DNA of 64,000 bases from the NCBI RefSeq assembly GCF_009857885.1, contig NZ_WWER01000006.1, positions 62,001-126,000 of the forward strand, written 5' to 3'. Shown here piece after piece: positions 6,242-15,714 of the stretch; position 1 is the stretch's first letter, and each line of letters begins with the position of its first letter. Source of the stretch: Pusillimonas sp. TS35. GTDB taxonomy: Bacteria; Pseudomonadota; Gammaproteobacteria; Burkholderiales; Burkholderiaceae_B. The position numbers were made by a program, and so were the translations under genes. The notes below the pieces were generated by a model, which ran no database searches, was not told the origin of the DNA, and worked only from the letters and a program-made list of their open reading frames with translations.

Positions 6242-7981
6242 ATGCGTTCCCCCGCCGCCGAAATAGCGCTTCAATCCCGAGGCCTGCTCTATCCGCACAG
6301 CGTTGCTCACCGCATCGCGGAGAGTCTGGCCCGGCATGAAGTCACGCACATGTTCGGCCAAAGCCTTCCCTCGCTCATACACTTGGCTGGCAAGAAGTTT
6401 GGTATTAAACAAGTTGCTTACCGGCAAGAAAACACCGGCGGCTACATGGCGGATGCTTATGCGCGCATAAGCGGCAAGGTGGGGGTGGTGACGGCCCAGA
6501 ACGGCCCGGCTGCGGCCTTGCTGGTGGCACCCATGGGTGAGGCGCTTAAGGCGTCTATTCCACTCGTGGCCCTGGTTCAGGATGTGAACCGCGACCAGAC
6601 AGATCGCAATGCGTTTCAAGAGCTGGATCATGAGTCCATGTTCCGGCCTGTGACGAAATGGGTGCGCCGTGTCATTGATCCCAATCGCATCGATGATTAT
6701 GTCGATATGGCCATCACTGCGGCAACCTCGGGTCGCCCTGGGCCTGTGGCGCTACTGCTTCCGGCGGATCTTCTGCTGCAGGAGCCCACGACGGCCAAAA
6801 ATGTACGCAAGAAGGCGTTGGGTCGATATCCCCTCGACAGAGCAGCCCCTGATGAGGCAAGCATCAAGCAGGCTGCCGACTTGCTTGCAAGCGCGCAACG
6901 CCCCCTTGTGATTGCGGGGGGCGGGGTGCATTTGTCGGGCGCGGCGGAAACATTGGCGCAACTGCAAGAACTCGCGCATCTGCCGGTTGCTACCACGGTG
7001 ATGGGCAAAGGTTCCGTGGATGAGCAACATCCACTTTCAGTGGGCGTGGCGTCATACTTTATGGGACATAACGGCAGCACCCGGCACTTGAAGCCGCTTA
7101 TCACCGATGCCGATGTTGTCGTCCTCGTGGGCAATCGAACAAACCAGAACGGCACGGATTCATGGGCTCTTTATCCGCGCAATGCCCGGTACATTCACAT
7201 CGACATCGATCCGCAGGAAATCGGGCGCAACTATGAGGCAGAGGTGCGTCTGACAGGCGATGCCCGCGTGACGCTTGAACGGCTAATTGCGGCACTCAGG
7301 GACACCAACCTGGCGACGAGAGCGTCCGCCCGCGCATTGGTTGAGCAGCAGATCGCCGATGGTAAAGCCGCGCATCGCAAGGAAGCCGCCGACTTGACAG
7401 GGAGCAATGCGTCGCCGATTCGACCAGAACGCGTCATGGCCGAGATCGATCGCCGCCTCACAGCCAACTCTATCGTGGTGGCAGACGCGAGTTACTCCTC
7501 CATTTGGATCGCGAACTATTTGCAATCGCGTCGGGCCGGCATGCGTTTCATCACACCACGCGGCTTGGCGGGGCTGGGATGGGGACTGCCCATGGCGTTG
7601 GGGGCGAAGGTCGCCGAACCGGATGCTACGGTCTTTTGTGTGGTGGGCGATGGCGGTTTTGCACACGCCTGGGCGGAGCTCGAAACGGCAGTGCGCATGC
7701 GCCTGCCGGTGGTGTTGGTCGTGCTCAACAATGGAATTCTTGGTTATCAGAAGCACGCGGAAAACATCAAGTTTGGGGAGTTTACCGATGCCTGCGCATT
7801 TGTGCCGGTCGACCATGCGGCGATTGCGCGTGCAGTCGGCGCGGTTGGTGTGCGCGTTGAAAACTGCACCGATCTTGGCCCCGCACTGGACGAAGCCGCT
7901 GGCAGCGGCCGCGTTACGGTGATCGACGTGGTCACTGATCCGGAAGCGTTCCCGCCCGTAACCTGGTACGAAGCCAACTGA
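6242..7981 (+). CDS. Thiamine diphosphate-dependent enzyme, acetolactate synthase-like
   Basis: A 579-residue enzyme with the three-domain ThDP fold. The catalytic Glu is in YRQENTGGYMADAYAR. The central domain resembles the FAD/CoA-type domain of acetolactate synthase. The cofactor motif is GDGGFAHAWAELE followed by VVLNNG. It could carboligate or decarboxylate a 2-oxo acid; the family includes acetolactate synthase, benzoylformate decarboxylase and oxalyl-CoA decarboxylase, and I cannot decide among them. The ATG 6242 has AGGAGA five bases upstream; an upstream in-frame start at 6152 is unlikely because it overlaps the promoter. It is the first gene of the Liv operon, so it probably acts on the imported substrate or its oxidised form. 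Confidence 0.9.
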   Translation: MRSPAAEIALQSRGLLYPHSVAHRIAESLARHEVTHMFGQSLPSLIHLAGKKFGIKQVAYRQENTGGYMADAYARISGKVGVVTAQNGPAAALLVAPMGEALKASIPLVALVQDVNRDQTDRNAFQELDHESMFRPVTKWVRRVIDPNRIDDYVDMAITAATSGRPGPVALLLPADLLLQEPTTAKNVRKKALGRYPLDRAAPDEASIKQAADLLASAQRPLVIAGGGVHLSGAAETLAQLQELAHLPVATTVMGKGSVDEQHPLSVGVASYFMGHNGSTRHLKPLITDADVVVLVGNRTNQNGTDSWALYPRNARYIHIDIDPQEIGRNYEAEVRLTGDARVTLERLIAALRDTNLATRASARALVEQQIADGKAAHRKEAADLTGSNASPIRPERVMAEIDRRLTANSIVVADASYSSIWIANYLQSRRAGMRFITPRGLAGLGWGLPMALGAKVAEPDATVFCVVGDGGFAHAWAELETAVRMRLPVVLVVLNNGILGYQKHAENIKFGEFTDACAFVPVDHAAIARAVGAVGVRVENCTDLGPALDEAAGSGRVTVIDVVTDPEAFPPVTWYEAN

Positions 7982-8018
7982 CGGGCGACAGAAGCCTGTG
8001 GGGTAGAGGAGGGCGGCT

Positions 8019-8903
8019 ATGCAAGCGACGCTTCAGTTGGTGATATCGGGTCTGTTGTTGGGCGGCATTTACGCGCTGGCCGCAATGGGTTTAAACCTGA
8101 TTTTTGGGGTTGCCAAGGTGGTGAACTTCGCCCACGGGGAGTTTCTAATGCTGGGGATGTATGCAGCATATGGGTTCTCCGTGTATTTCGGTATCAACCC
8201 ATACTGGGGCGCAGTGCTAGTGTTCGTGCTGGGGGCGCTGGTCGGTGTGGTGTTCTATTTGGGGCTGATACGATTCACCATATACAAAACCGAGCTCACC
8301 CAAGTGTTTGCAACGTTGGGCGTCGCAATACTGCTGCAGAATCTCGCGTTGATGGCCTTCTCCGCCGATTACCTTACTGTGCAGGTGTTTTCAGCTGGCA
8401 ATGATTCCATCCCGTTCATGGGTGCATATATAAGCACGACCCGCCTCATGTCGTTTCTGTTTGCGATGGCGGCCATGGCCCTGGTCATGTTGTTCCTGAA
8501 GAAAACCTACATAGGCAAGGCCATCGAGGCAGTGTCTCAGGATCTGACCGCCGCCCGGCTGGTAGGGATCAATGTTCACAAGGTGTTGATCGTGGCTTTT
8601 GCGATAGGTATTGGCCTCACCGCGCTTGCCGGATGTGTACTGGTGCCGAGTTTCTATGCGTTTCCCACGGTTGGCTCCAGCTTCGTGCTGATCTCCTTTG
8701 TGGTCGTCGTGCTGGGCGGGCTGGGTAATGTGCCGGGCACCGTCGCAGGGGGCTTGCTGCTCGGTGTGATCGAAACGATCGCGGGGTACATAGAGCCCGA
8801 CTTGAAAGAGGCCACCTACTTTGTTCTGTTGATACTGCTGCTTGCGTTCCTACCCAGCGGGATGTTCGGCATCAAAGGCGCGGAGAAGGAGGGGCTGAAA
8901 TGA
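8019..8903 (+). CDS. livH: Branched-chain amino acid type ABC permease LivH
   Basis: A 294-residue inner-membrane permease with about eight hydrophobic helices. Family hallmarks are GLLLGGIYALAAMGLNLIFG near the N terminus, NFAHGEF, and the EAVSQD-TAARLVGI coupling loop near residue 170-190. AGGAGGG lies five bases before ATG 8019. It pairs with LivM, whose start overlaps its stop (ATGA). The real substrate is probably not a branched-chain amino acid, given the catabolic neighbours; an aromatic or branched carboxylate is plausible. Confidence 0.95.
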   Translation: MQATLQLVISGLLLGGIYALAAMGLNLIFGVAKVVNFAHGEFLMLGMYAAYGFSVYFGINPYWGAVLVFVLGALVGVVFYLGLIRFTIYKTELTQVFATLGVAILLQNLALMAFSADYLTVQVFSAGNDSIPFMGAYISTTRLMSFLFAMAAMALVMLFLKKTYIGKAIEAVSQDLTAARLVGINVHKVLIVAFAIGIGLTALAGCVLVPSFYAFPTVGSSFVLISFVVVVLGGLGNVPGTVAGGLLLGVIETIAGYIEPDLKEATYFVLLILLLAFLPSGMFGIKGAEKEGLK

Positions 8904-9892
8904 CCTGTTCCTGGCTGGATTGGAAGCGTGCGGACGCCATCGCCGCAGCTGGGCTGGCCGGGGCAGTGATTGCCGTCCCGCTGTTTCTGGATGACAAGTT
9001 CTTCCTCAACCTGGTCTTCCTGGTATTTTTGTACGCTGGCCTGGCATCTGCATGGAATCTGCTGGGCGGCCTTGCGGGCCAGTTTTCGCTGGGGCATACG
9101 GCCTTCTTTGGCATCGGTGCCTATGCGTCCACACTGCTCTACACCATGGCTGGCGTTTCACCGTGGTTTGGCATGTGCCTCGGCGTACTGTTGTCGCTTC
9201 TGCTCGCGTTTCTGATTTCATACCCGGTTTTCAGGTTGCGGGGCGTGTTCTTTGCCATGGCGACAATTGCAATGGGAGAAACCGTCAGAATCACGCTGTT
9301 GTGGGCCCGCGCCAGGCTGGATCTGCCCTATGGGTTGAGCGTCAACTTCGAACCCGCGTTCGCCAACATGATATTTGCCGACACCCGTGGCTATGCGTGG
9401 CTCGGCGGCGCATTCATGCTGCTCAGCTCGGCCATCTGCTACATGCTTATGCGGACCCGGACAGGTTTCTATCTGCGAGCCTTGCGTGATAACGAAGAAG
9501 CGGCGCAGTCCGTCGGTATTGACTTGCGCCGCTACAAGTTGATCGCCTTCTTGCTGAGTGCGGGGCTGACGTCGATTGGGGGCACGCTGATGGCGCAATA
9601 TGTGCTCTACATCGAGCCGGCTACGGTTTTCAGCCTGACCATATCCATCGACGTGGCGCTGATGTCCATTCTCGGCGGCATCGGTACCATCTTCGGCCCG
9701 CTCATTGGCGCGGTGGTCACTTTGCCGCTGCAGGAGTTTCTCAAAGACTGGCTGGGCCCATACGGCGCCGGGGCGCACCTGGTGGTCTATGCGCTGATCC
9801 TCATCGTCATCGTCATGGTGCTTCCCGAAGGCGTGATGGGTGTATGGCGCAAACTGCGCAGATTCTCGGTAGGAGGCCGACGCCATGCTTGA
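8900..9892 (+). CDS. livM: Branched-chain amino acid type ABC permease LivM
   Basis: A 330-residue permease, second membrane subunit of the transporter. It shows the family pattern NLLGGLAGQFSLGHTAFFGI near residues 53-72, a long series of hydrophobic helices, and the coupling loop RALRDNEEAAQSVGIDLRRY. The start overlaps the livH stop by four bases and its own end overlaps livG, so translation is coupled. Confidence 0.95.
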   Translation: MTCSWLDWKRADAIAAAGLAGAVIAVPLFLDDKFFLNLVFLVFLYAGLASAWNLLGGLAGQFSLGHTAFFGIGAYASTLLYTMAGVSPWFGMCLGVLLSLLLAFLISYPVFRLRGVFFAMATIAMGETVRITLLWARARLDLPYGLSVNFEPAFANMIFADTRGYAWLGGAFMLLSSAICYMLMRTRTGFYLRALRDNEEAAQSVGIDLRRYKLIAFLLSAGLTSIGGTLMAQYVLYIEPATVFSLTISIDVALMSILGGIGTIFGPLIGAVVTLPLQEFLKDWLGPYGAGAHLVVYALILIVIVMVLPEGVMGVWRKLRRFSVGGRRHA

Positions 9893-10604
9893 TGTTCGCA
9901 ATGTCGTCCGCCGTTTTGGTGGTCTCACCGCAGTCAACGATGTGTCCATGGGAGTTGCCGAGAACGAGATCGTGGCGCTGATCGGACCGAACGGTGCGGG
10001 CAAGACAACCCTCTTCAACTTGATTGCAGGGGTATTGCCCGTAGATCAGGGCGCCATCACATTCAATGGGTGCCACATATCTGGATTGGGCAGTGCCCGG
10101 ATCAGCCGACTGGGCCTGGCACGAACGTTTCAGATCCCCCAGCTGTTTGCAAGCATGACTGCACTCGAAACGGCGATGATTGGTGCGCTAACAAGAACAC
10201 GGTCTATAGACGAAGCGGGCAGGAACGCAGCGCAGGTGCTAGACCTTGTGGGGTTGGGAGACAGAAAGAACGATGCGGCTTCCACGCTGACCATCAGTGG
10301 TAAGAAGCGCCTCGAAATCGCCCGCGCGCTGGCAACCCGGCCGAGCATGATTCTTCTGGATGAGGTTATGGCGGGCCTGAATCAACCAGAGGTGCACCGG
10401 CTGCTGGATCTGATACGCAAGCTGCGTGAAGGCGGCATGACGGTGCTGCTCGTGGAGCACAACATCGAAGCCGTGCTGAATGTAGCGGATCGTATCGTTG
10501 TTCTGGACCAGGGAAAGAAGATCGCCGATGGGCCTCCCCGCCAGGTATTGGGTGAAAAGGATGTGATCGGCGCATACCTGGGGGAAGCGTATGCCTTTGC
10601 TTGA
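9885..10604 (+). CDS. livG: ABC transporter ATPase LivG
   Basis: A 239-residue ATPase that powers the Liv-type importer from the cytoplasmic side. Walker A is GPNGAGKTTL (about residues 34-43) and Walker B is MILLDEVMAGL. The signature is degenerate, TISGKKRLEIARAL, where most LivG proteins have a better LSGGQ-like stretch. The conserved downstream H-loop (VLLVEHNIE) is intact. Both ends overlap the neighbouring genes, so it is a core operon member. Confidence 0.94.
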   Translation: MLDVRNVVRRFGGLTAVNDVSMGVAENEIVALIGPNGAGKTTLFNLIAGVLPVDQGAITFNGCHISGLGSARISRLGLARTFQIPQLFASMTALETAMIGALTRTRSIDEAGRNAAQVLDLVGLGDRKNDAASTLTISGKKRLEIARALATRPSMILLDEVMAGLNQPEVHRLLDLIRKLREGGMTVLLVEHNIEAVLNVADRIVVLDQGKKIADGPPRQVLGEKDVIGAYLGEAYAFA

Positions 10605-11301
10605 AGTCAGTGGCCTGCATGTCTCTTACGGAGACACCGACATTCTGTTCGGGGTGGATCTGAACATATGCGAGGGCGAGATCGTTGCGATTGTGGGGTC
10701 GAACGGCGCAGGCAAGACAACGTTACTGAAGGCGTTGGCCTGCCTGCATCACGGCAAGCAGGGCGTGATCAAGCTGGACGGAACAGATATGTCTGCCATG
10801 CCGGCGCACCGTGCGGTGGAGAGTGGCGTCGTCTATGTGCCGGAAGGGCGCCGCCTGTTTCCGCGGCTCAGCGTACGCACCAATCTAGAGCTAGGCGCCT
10901 ATGCGCAGCATGCGCGCCCGAAGATGCTTGAAACCCTCGAAACCGTCTATGGCCTGTTTCCCAAACTGGCGGAGCGTGAGGGGCAACTGGCCGGCACGTT
11001 ATCCGGCGGCGAACAGCAGATGTGTGCGATTGGAAGAGGCCTTATGTCTCGGCCACGCCTGCTCCTGATTGACGAGGTGTCACTGGGGTTGGCGCCGGTC
11101 ATTGTCTCGAAGGTGTACGAGGCGATTGCGGAAATCCGCCGTTTAGGAACGTCTATCATCCTGGTCGAACAGAACGTCAGGCTGGCGTTCCAGGCGGCCG
11201 ATAGAGGGTATGTAATCAATCATGGAAAGGTTGCACTGGAAGGCCCGAGCAAGGACCTGAACGACAACCCGGAAGTAAAGAGGGCCTATCTGGGGATGTA
11301 G
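10591..11301 (+). CDS. livF: ABC transporter ATPase LivF
   Basis: A 236-residue ATPase, second nucleotide-binding subunit of the importer. Walker A GSNGAGKTTL, signature LSGGEQQMCAIGRGL, Walker B LLLIDEVSLGLAP and the H-loop ILVEQNVRLAF are all intact. The EGRRLFPRLSV segment is the LivF-type Q-loop region. It overlaps livG by 14 bases. Confidence 0.95.
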   Translation: MPLLEVSGLHVSYGDTDILFGVDLNICEGEIVAIVGSNGAGKTTLLKALACLHHGKQGVIKLDGTDMSAMPAHRAVESGVVYVPEGRRLFPRLSVRTNLELGAYAQHARPKMLETLETVYGLFPKLAEREGQLAGTLSGGEQQMCAIGRGLMSRPRLLLIDEVSLGLAPVIVSKVYEAIAEIRRLGTSIILVEQNVRLAFQAADRGYVINHGKVALEGPSKDLNDNPEVKRAYLGM

Positions 11302-11358
11302 TACAGCCCCGCTGCACAAGACCCCGATAAGAGGCCATCAACAACAAGGGAGACATAT

Positions 11359-12606
11359 ATGTACAAGAAAGTGCTGCTTTACATGGGGCTCGCCATGGCG
11401 TGCGCCGCAGCGCCCGCACAGGCGGAAATCAAGCTCGGCGTTCTGCTGCCGTTGACGGGGCCCTTGGCATCTCTGGGTAACGACGTCAACATGGGCTTCG
11501 AACTGGCGCGTGATCTGATCAATGCAAAGGGTGGTGTCAACGGCGAGAAGGTGACGTTCGCAACCGCGGATGTGCCTGGCTCCAACGAGGCGACGTCGCA
11601 GGCCAATAGGCTCATTACCCGCGACAAGGTTAACGTGATATTGGGCTCGTACGCGAGTTCGATCTCGTTTGCGGCGAGCCAGGTTGCTGAACGCAATGGC
11701 GTCATCTATATCGAACAGGGGGCTGTGGCTGACGATATCACCAAGCGCGGATTCAAGAATCTGTTCAGATTCATTTACCCCGCAACAGAGCTGGGGAAGG
11801 GCGGCGCGCAGTATGCCACAGACAAAATTGTGCCCCAATTGGGCATTCCGCTCGAAAAGGTGCGTTTTGCGATCATGAACGAGGACAGTTCGTACGGCGC
11901 AGCGGTGGCCGAAGGGGCGCGAAAATGGTTGCAGGAAAAAGGCGCGCAGGTCGTTGCGCAGGCTGCGTACAGCTACAAGACGACGGACCTTTCCTCGATC
12001 GTGCAACGGCTGAAGTCTGCCGAGCCTGACATACTGATCGCCTGCTCCTATACGCCGGACGGAATTCTCTTCTGGCGGCAGGCGCGTGAAGCCAATCTCA
12101 ATCTGAAGGCGTTGGTGGGGAACGGCGGCGCGCATAACATACCTGACTTTGCGAAGGCTCTGGGTAATGACGTGAACGGCATTTTTAATGCGGGCACATC
12201 GGCTTACTTCAGCGCCGAAGGCCTCACGCCTGAAGCAGCTGCGCTATTCAAAACCTTCCATGCCGAATACGAGAAGAAGTTCAATCGCAAGCCTTCGGCT
12301 CACTCGGCGATGGGGTTCAACGCTATGTGGGTTGTGCTGTCGGAAGTTTTGCCGGCCGCGGGCGGAACCGACCCGAAGAAGGTGCGCGAGACGCTGCTGG
12401 CGTTGGACAAGCCCGTGGGGTCGACCATTGTGGGATGGGGCGTGAAATTTGATCCAGCCACTGGAAACAATACCCGGGCGTTCCCGATGATCGATCAATG
12501 GCAGGATCAGGAGATCAGGACAATCTTTCCTGAGACCTTCGGGCTGACCAAGAAGATCACTGTTCCGCTTCCTGCCTGGGGAGAACGTGCAAATGTCGGG
12601 CATTGA
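11359..12606 (+). CDS. livK: Liv-type periplasmic substrate-binding protein
   Basis: A 415-residue receptor of the type I periplasmic-binding fold. A Sec signal peptide (first about 21 residues, ending APAQA-E) precedes IKLGVLLPLTGPLASLG, the standard mature N terminus. Further family features are the DINAKGG-like segment, DSSYGAAVAEGA and the YDA-like C-terminal lobe. ATG 11359 follows AAGGGAGA. It sits directly after the transporter genes and delivers ligand to LivHM. The ligand may be amidic or carboxylic; the sequence does not decide. Confidence 0.94.
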   Translation: MYKKVLLYMGLAMACAAAPAQAEIKLGVLLPLTGPLASLGNDVNMGFELARDLINAKGGVNGEKVTFATADVPGSNEATSQANRLITRDKVNVILGSYASSISFAASQVAERNGVIYIEQGAVADDITKRGFKNLFRFIYPATELGKGGAQYATDKIVPQLGIPLEKVRFAIMNEDSSYGAAVAEGARKWLQEKGAQVVAQAAYSYKTTDLSSIVQRLKSAEPDILIACSYTPDGILFWRQAREANLNLKALVGNGGAHNIPDFAKALGNDVNGIFNAGTSAYFSAEGLTPEAAALFKTFHAEYEKKFNRKPSAHSAMGFNAMWVVLSEVLPAAGGTDPKKVRETLLALDKPVGSTIVGWGVKFDPATGNNTRAFPMIDQWQDQEIRTIFPETFGLTKKITVPLPAWGERANVGH

Positions 12607-12636
12607 AAACGTAGGGTGCGGAACAGGGGAGTAACT

Positions 12637-13683
12637 ATGCTTGCTGTGAGGAAAATCGGTCCTGTTCCGGGCATCAGTGTCGAGAACGTGGCGGCGCCTG
12701 CTGCACCGGAAGTGGATGAAGTGACGATAAAGGTTCATGCGGCGGGAATTTGCGGCTCGGACCTCCATGTGTACGAATGGAGCGCGGGTTACGAGTTCAT
12801 GCGCTCACGGCTGCCTGTGACGCTGGGGCACGAGTTTTCCGGCAAGGTCGTGGCCATGGGCGCTGGTGTTGGCAGTGTTTCCATGGGGGATCGGGTGGCC
12901 GTCATGCCGACCAGTAGTTGCCTGCGTTGTGCGCGTTGCCTGGCCGGCAACGCGCACCTGTGCATGGACCGCAAGACGGTGGGGCTGACACGTGACGGCG
13001 CCTTCAGCCAGTACGTGAATGTGCCGGCCATAAGTTGTATCAAGCTCGCTACTGGCACCGACCTTGTCCTTGCCGCATTGATCGAACCCTTGAGCGTTGG
13101 TGACAACGCAGCTGAGGTTGGTGGCGTGGCCTCTGGTGACACAGTTATTGTGCTGGGGCCAGGGACGATTGGCCAGGCCATCATACGCGCGGCGCGATGG
13201 CGTGGCGCCACGCGTGTCATTGCTGTTGGCATGAACGACGAGGCCAGGCTGCGCACCGCAGCGGCAATGGGTGCGACAGACGTCATTGATCTGGCAGCGA
13301 CGCCTTCGCTAAAGGAAGGCGTGCTGGCGCTGATGGATGGTGCCTTGGCTGATGTTGTGATAGAGGCCACAGGTCGCGCATCCAGCATCTCTGACGGTCT
13401 GTCTGTACTGCGCAAGGGTGGGGTATTGGTCACCGCAGGTATTCACTCACAGCCTGTCTCCTTTGATTTGACGATGTTCGTTCGCAACCAGCAGCAGTTG
13501 CGCGCCGCACATGGGTCGCGTCGGCGATCCTGGGAGGTGATCGCGCAACGCATCGCTAACGAGCCAGAGTCTGTGAGGCCAATGATTTCAGCCGAGCTTG
13601 ACCTCAAGGATGCGGAGGAGGGTTTCCGGCGCTGTTTGGAACGTGAAGTTTCGAAGGTGATACTTCGGCCTGCGGGCGCCTAA
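12637..13683 (+). CDS. Zinc-dependent alcohol/polyol dehydrogenase (MDR family)
   Basis: A 348-residue NAD(P)-dependent dehydrogenase. Catalytic zinc ligands are C39 (GICGSDLH) and H65/E66 (GHEFSG). The structural zinc has four cysteines, C95, C98, C101 and C109. The nucleotide fold starts at VIVLGPGTIGQ. This matches the sorbitol/threonine dehydrogenase branch. ATG 12637 has AGGGGAG upstream; a GTG at 12616 is less likely. It probably oxidises a hydroxyl group of the compound imported by the Liv system or of its breakdown product. Confidence 0.93.
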   Translation: MLAVRKIGPVPGISVENVAAPAAPEVDEVTIKVHAAGICGSDLHVYEWSAGYEFMRSRLPVTLGHEFSGKVVAMGAGVGSVSMGDRVAVMPTSSCLRCARCLAGNAHLCMDRKTVGLTRDGAFSQYVNVPAISCIKLATGTDLVLAALIEPLSVGDNAAEVGGVASGDTVIVLGPGTIGQAIIRAARWRGATRVIAVGMNDEARLRTAAAMGATDVIDLAATPSLKEGVLALMDGALADVVIEATGRASSISDGLSVLRKGGVLVTAGIHSQPVSFDLTMFVRNQQQLRAAHGSRRRSWEVIAQRIANEPESVRPMISAELDLKDAEEGFRRCLEREVSKVILRPAGA

Positions 13684-13757
13684 GTGACGCTTAAGTGACG
13701 CCTAAGTGACGCCTAAGTGATGCTTAAGTGGCGCCTGAGTAGTGCCTGAGTAGTGCC
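13681..13757 (+). repeat. Seven tandem 11-bp repeats beginning at a stop codon
   Basis: Units are TAAGTGACGCY three times, then TAAGTGATGCT, TAAGTGGCGCC and two copies of TGAGTAGTGCC. The first unit includes the TAA stop of the dehydrogenase gene. Since 11 is not a multiple of three, the repeated TAA, TGA and TAG triplets fall in rotating frames and close every frame. The array ends 71 bp before the next gene. Slippage-prone minisatellite is the simplest reading. Confidence 0.9.
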
Positions 13758-13827
13758 GTGATGCCATAGCACGAACATCTGAACGGCATTAGGGTTGGAT
13801 AGGGAAACCAAGCAAAAGGGGGCATTT

Positions 13828-14847
13828 ATGCTGGAGCGTTGGAAGGTTCGTCCTGAGAATTCGAACTGGGGGGATTTCGGGCCTGATGATGAAATTGGAA
13901 GGTTGAACCTGATTACGCCCGACAAGCGGGTCAAGGCAGCCAGGGAGATCCGAACCGGGGAGGCATTTTGCCTGAGCTTGCCGCTGGACCTGCCGGGTGG
14001 TACAGACCTGAACCCAAATCGCAAACCGCCAGTCAGGCACGTGGCCATCCGTAAGCAGGGTTTGCCTAGCGTCAACTACCCCTTGCATTTGGAAGATGCG
14101 CGTTATGTTGACTGCTCATGCGATGATTCCGTTACCTTGTTCACGCAGTACTCAACCCAGTGGGATGCCCTTGCGCATGTAGGCCAGCATTTCGACGGTA
14201 TGGGTAACGGTAATGCGCAGCCAACCTATTACAACGGGTTTCGCGGTGGCCTGGACATCCTTGGCCCGGATGACAGGCAGGGGCCTGTGGCGTTGAGGCT
14301 GGGCATTGAAAAGATGGCGGAAACCGGGGTGCAGGGTCGCGGCGTGTTGCTGGACCTGCATGCGCATTTCGGCGACGCCCGTACGCTTGTGGGTATGGAT
14401 CTGCTGAAGCAGGTTATCGACAAGGATGGTGTCGTTATCGAGGAGGGCGACATGTTGTGCCTGCACACAGGCTTCGCGCAGAAGCTTGTCGATATGCAGG
14501 GCAAGCCTGACCCTTATGTTCTGCATCATAGCTGCGCGGTTCTGGATGGACGTGATGAGGCATTGAAGCAATGGATTGCCGACAGCGGGATATCAGTATT
14601 GATTGCGGATAATTTCGCGGTTGAGGCATACCCTTACGATCACGGTGACTGTGTCAGTTGCGAAGGTTTGCCCCTGCACCAGGCGTGTCTCTTCCGTCTT
14701 GGTATCAATCTTGGCGAGTTGTGGTATCTCACACCGCTTGCCCGCTGGTTGCGCCAGAGCAAGCGGCACCATTTCATGTTGACGTGCCCGCCCCTCAGAT
14801 TGCCAGGGTCTTTCGGATCTCCTGTAACTCCTGTTGCAACGGTATAA
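13828..14847 (+). CDS. Cyclase-family metal-dependent hydrolase
   Basis: A 339-residue protein of the family that includes kynurenine formamidase and polyketide cyclases. Those enzymes use zinc or manganese to open amides, lactones or esters. The expected HxGTHxD-type site appears as YSTQWDALAHV followed by a YYNGF segment, a variant seen in the longer WxxDD branch; other signs are NWGDFGPDDEIGRLN near the N terminus and DFFAVE-like DNFAVEAYP near the C terminus. ATG 13828 has AAGGGGG upstream. It lies between a dehydrogenase and an SDR, which suggests ring or amide hydrolysis within the same pathway. Confidence 0.88.
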   Translation: MLERWKVRPENSNWGDFGPDDEIGRLNLITPDKRVKAAREIRTGEAFCLSLPLDLPGGTDLNPNRKPPVRHVAIRKQGLPSVNYPLHLEDARYVDCSCDDSVTLFTQYSTQWDALAHVGQHFDGMGNGNAQPTYYNGFRGGLDILGPDDRQGPVALRLGIEKMAETGVQGRGVLLDLHAHFGDARTLVGMDLLKQVIDKDGVVIEEGDMLCLHTGFAQKLVDMQGKPDPYVLHHSCAVLDGRDEALKQWIADSGISVLIADNFAVEAYPYDHGDCVSCEGLPLHQACLFRLGINLGELWYLTPLARWLRQSKRHHFMLTCPPLRLPGSFGSPVTPVATV

Positions 14848-14851
14848 GAAC

Positions 14852-15628
14852 ATGGATGCTATTCAACAAAGGACCACGCCGAGAACAGCGTTCGTTACCG
14901 GCGCTGCACGCGGCATAGGCTTTTCGGTAGCTGAGCGACTGTATGCCGAGGGCAACAATTTGGTGCTGCTTGATGTTGACCTAGAGCACGCGCAGCAAGC
15001 CGCTTCGCGTCTCGATAAATCGGGTACTCGTGTATTGGCGATCGCGGCGGATGTGTCGAGCCAGGAGCAGGTCGACAACGCGGTGCGGCAGTCGCTGGAT
15101 CGATTCGGGCGTATTGATATTCTGGTCAATAACGCCGGAATATCACCCAAGCGCGATGGCAAGAGTGCGACGGTCGCGAGCGTTTCGGTTGATGAGTGGC
15201 GGCGGGTCATTGATGTGAATCTCACCGGTGTATTCCTGTGCGCTCAGGCGTGCTTGCCGTCGATGAAATCCAGTAGGTGGGGCAGAATCGTCAATATGTC
15301 TTCCCAAGCGGGCAGAACGGTGTCGACCATCGCGGGTGCGCATTACGCCGCATCGAAGGCGGGCATCATTGCGTTCTCCCGCACCCTGGCCGCAGAGGTC
15401 GGGGTCTTTGGCATTACGGTCAACTGCGTTGCGCCAGGCCGCATCATGACGCCGATGGCGGCGGAAGCGGGGGAGGAAGCCAATGCACAGTACCTCAAAC
15501 GGATCCCGGTTAATCGGCTCGGTCTGCCGCAAGACATCGCCGAAACGGTGACGTTTTTAGCGTCGGATGGCGCGGGGTTTATTACCGGTGCAACGATCGA
15601 TGTAAATGGTGGGTCTTTTATGAGTTAG
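14852..15628 (+). CDS. Short-chain dehydrogenase/reductase, FabG-like
   Basis: A 258-residue classical SDR. The cofactor motif TGAARGIG is at residues 16-23, NNAG at 93-96, catalytic Ser150/151, Tyr165 and Lys169 (HYAASKAG). DVDL after the second strand, with an acidic residue, favours NAD(H). The start is four bases after the previous stop codon, so it is translationally coupled. It likely interconverts a hydroxy and an oxo group in the Liv-operon pathway. Confidence 0.93.
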   Translation: MDAIQQRTTPRTAFVTGAARGIGFSVAERLYAEGNNLVLLDVDLEHAQQAASRLDKSGTRVLAIAADVSSQEQVDNAVRQSLDRFGRIDILVNNAGISPKRDGKSATVASVSVDEWRRVIDVNLTGVFLCAQACLPSMKSSRWGRIVNMSSQAGRTVSTIAGAHYAASKAGIIAFSRTLAAEVGVFGITVNCVAPGRIMTPMAAEAGEEANAQYLKRIPVNRLGLPQDIAETVTFLASDGAGFITGATIDVNGGSFMS

Positions 15629-15714
15629 TGCTGTAAGGGTCCTGCACGGAAAACGTTTTATCCATGCAGCGTTGTGCATACGAAGAATTTCACGAAAACA
15701 GTGAGGAGACATAA

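Noticed and set aside
13681-13757. CRISPR-like or phage attachment array
   Set aside because: Units are 11 bp, with no spacers and no cas or integrase genes nearby.
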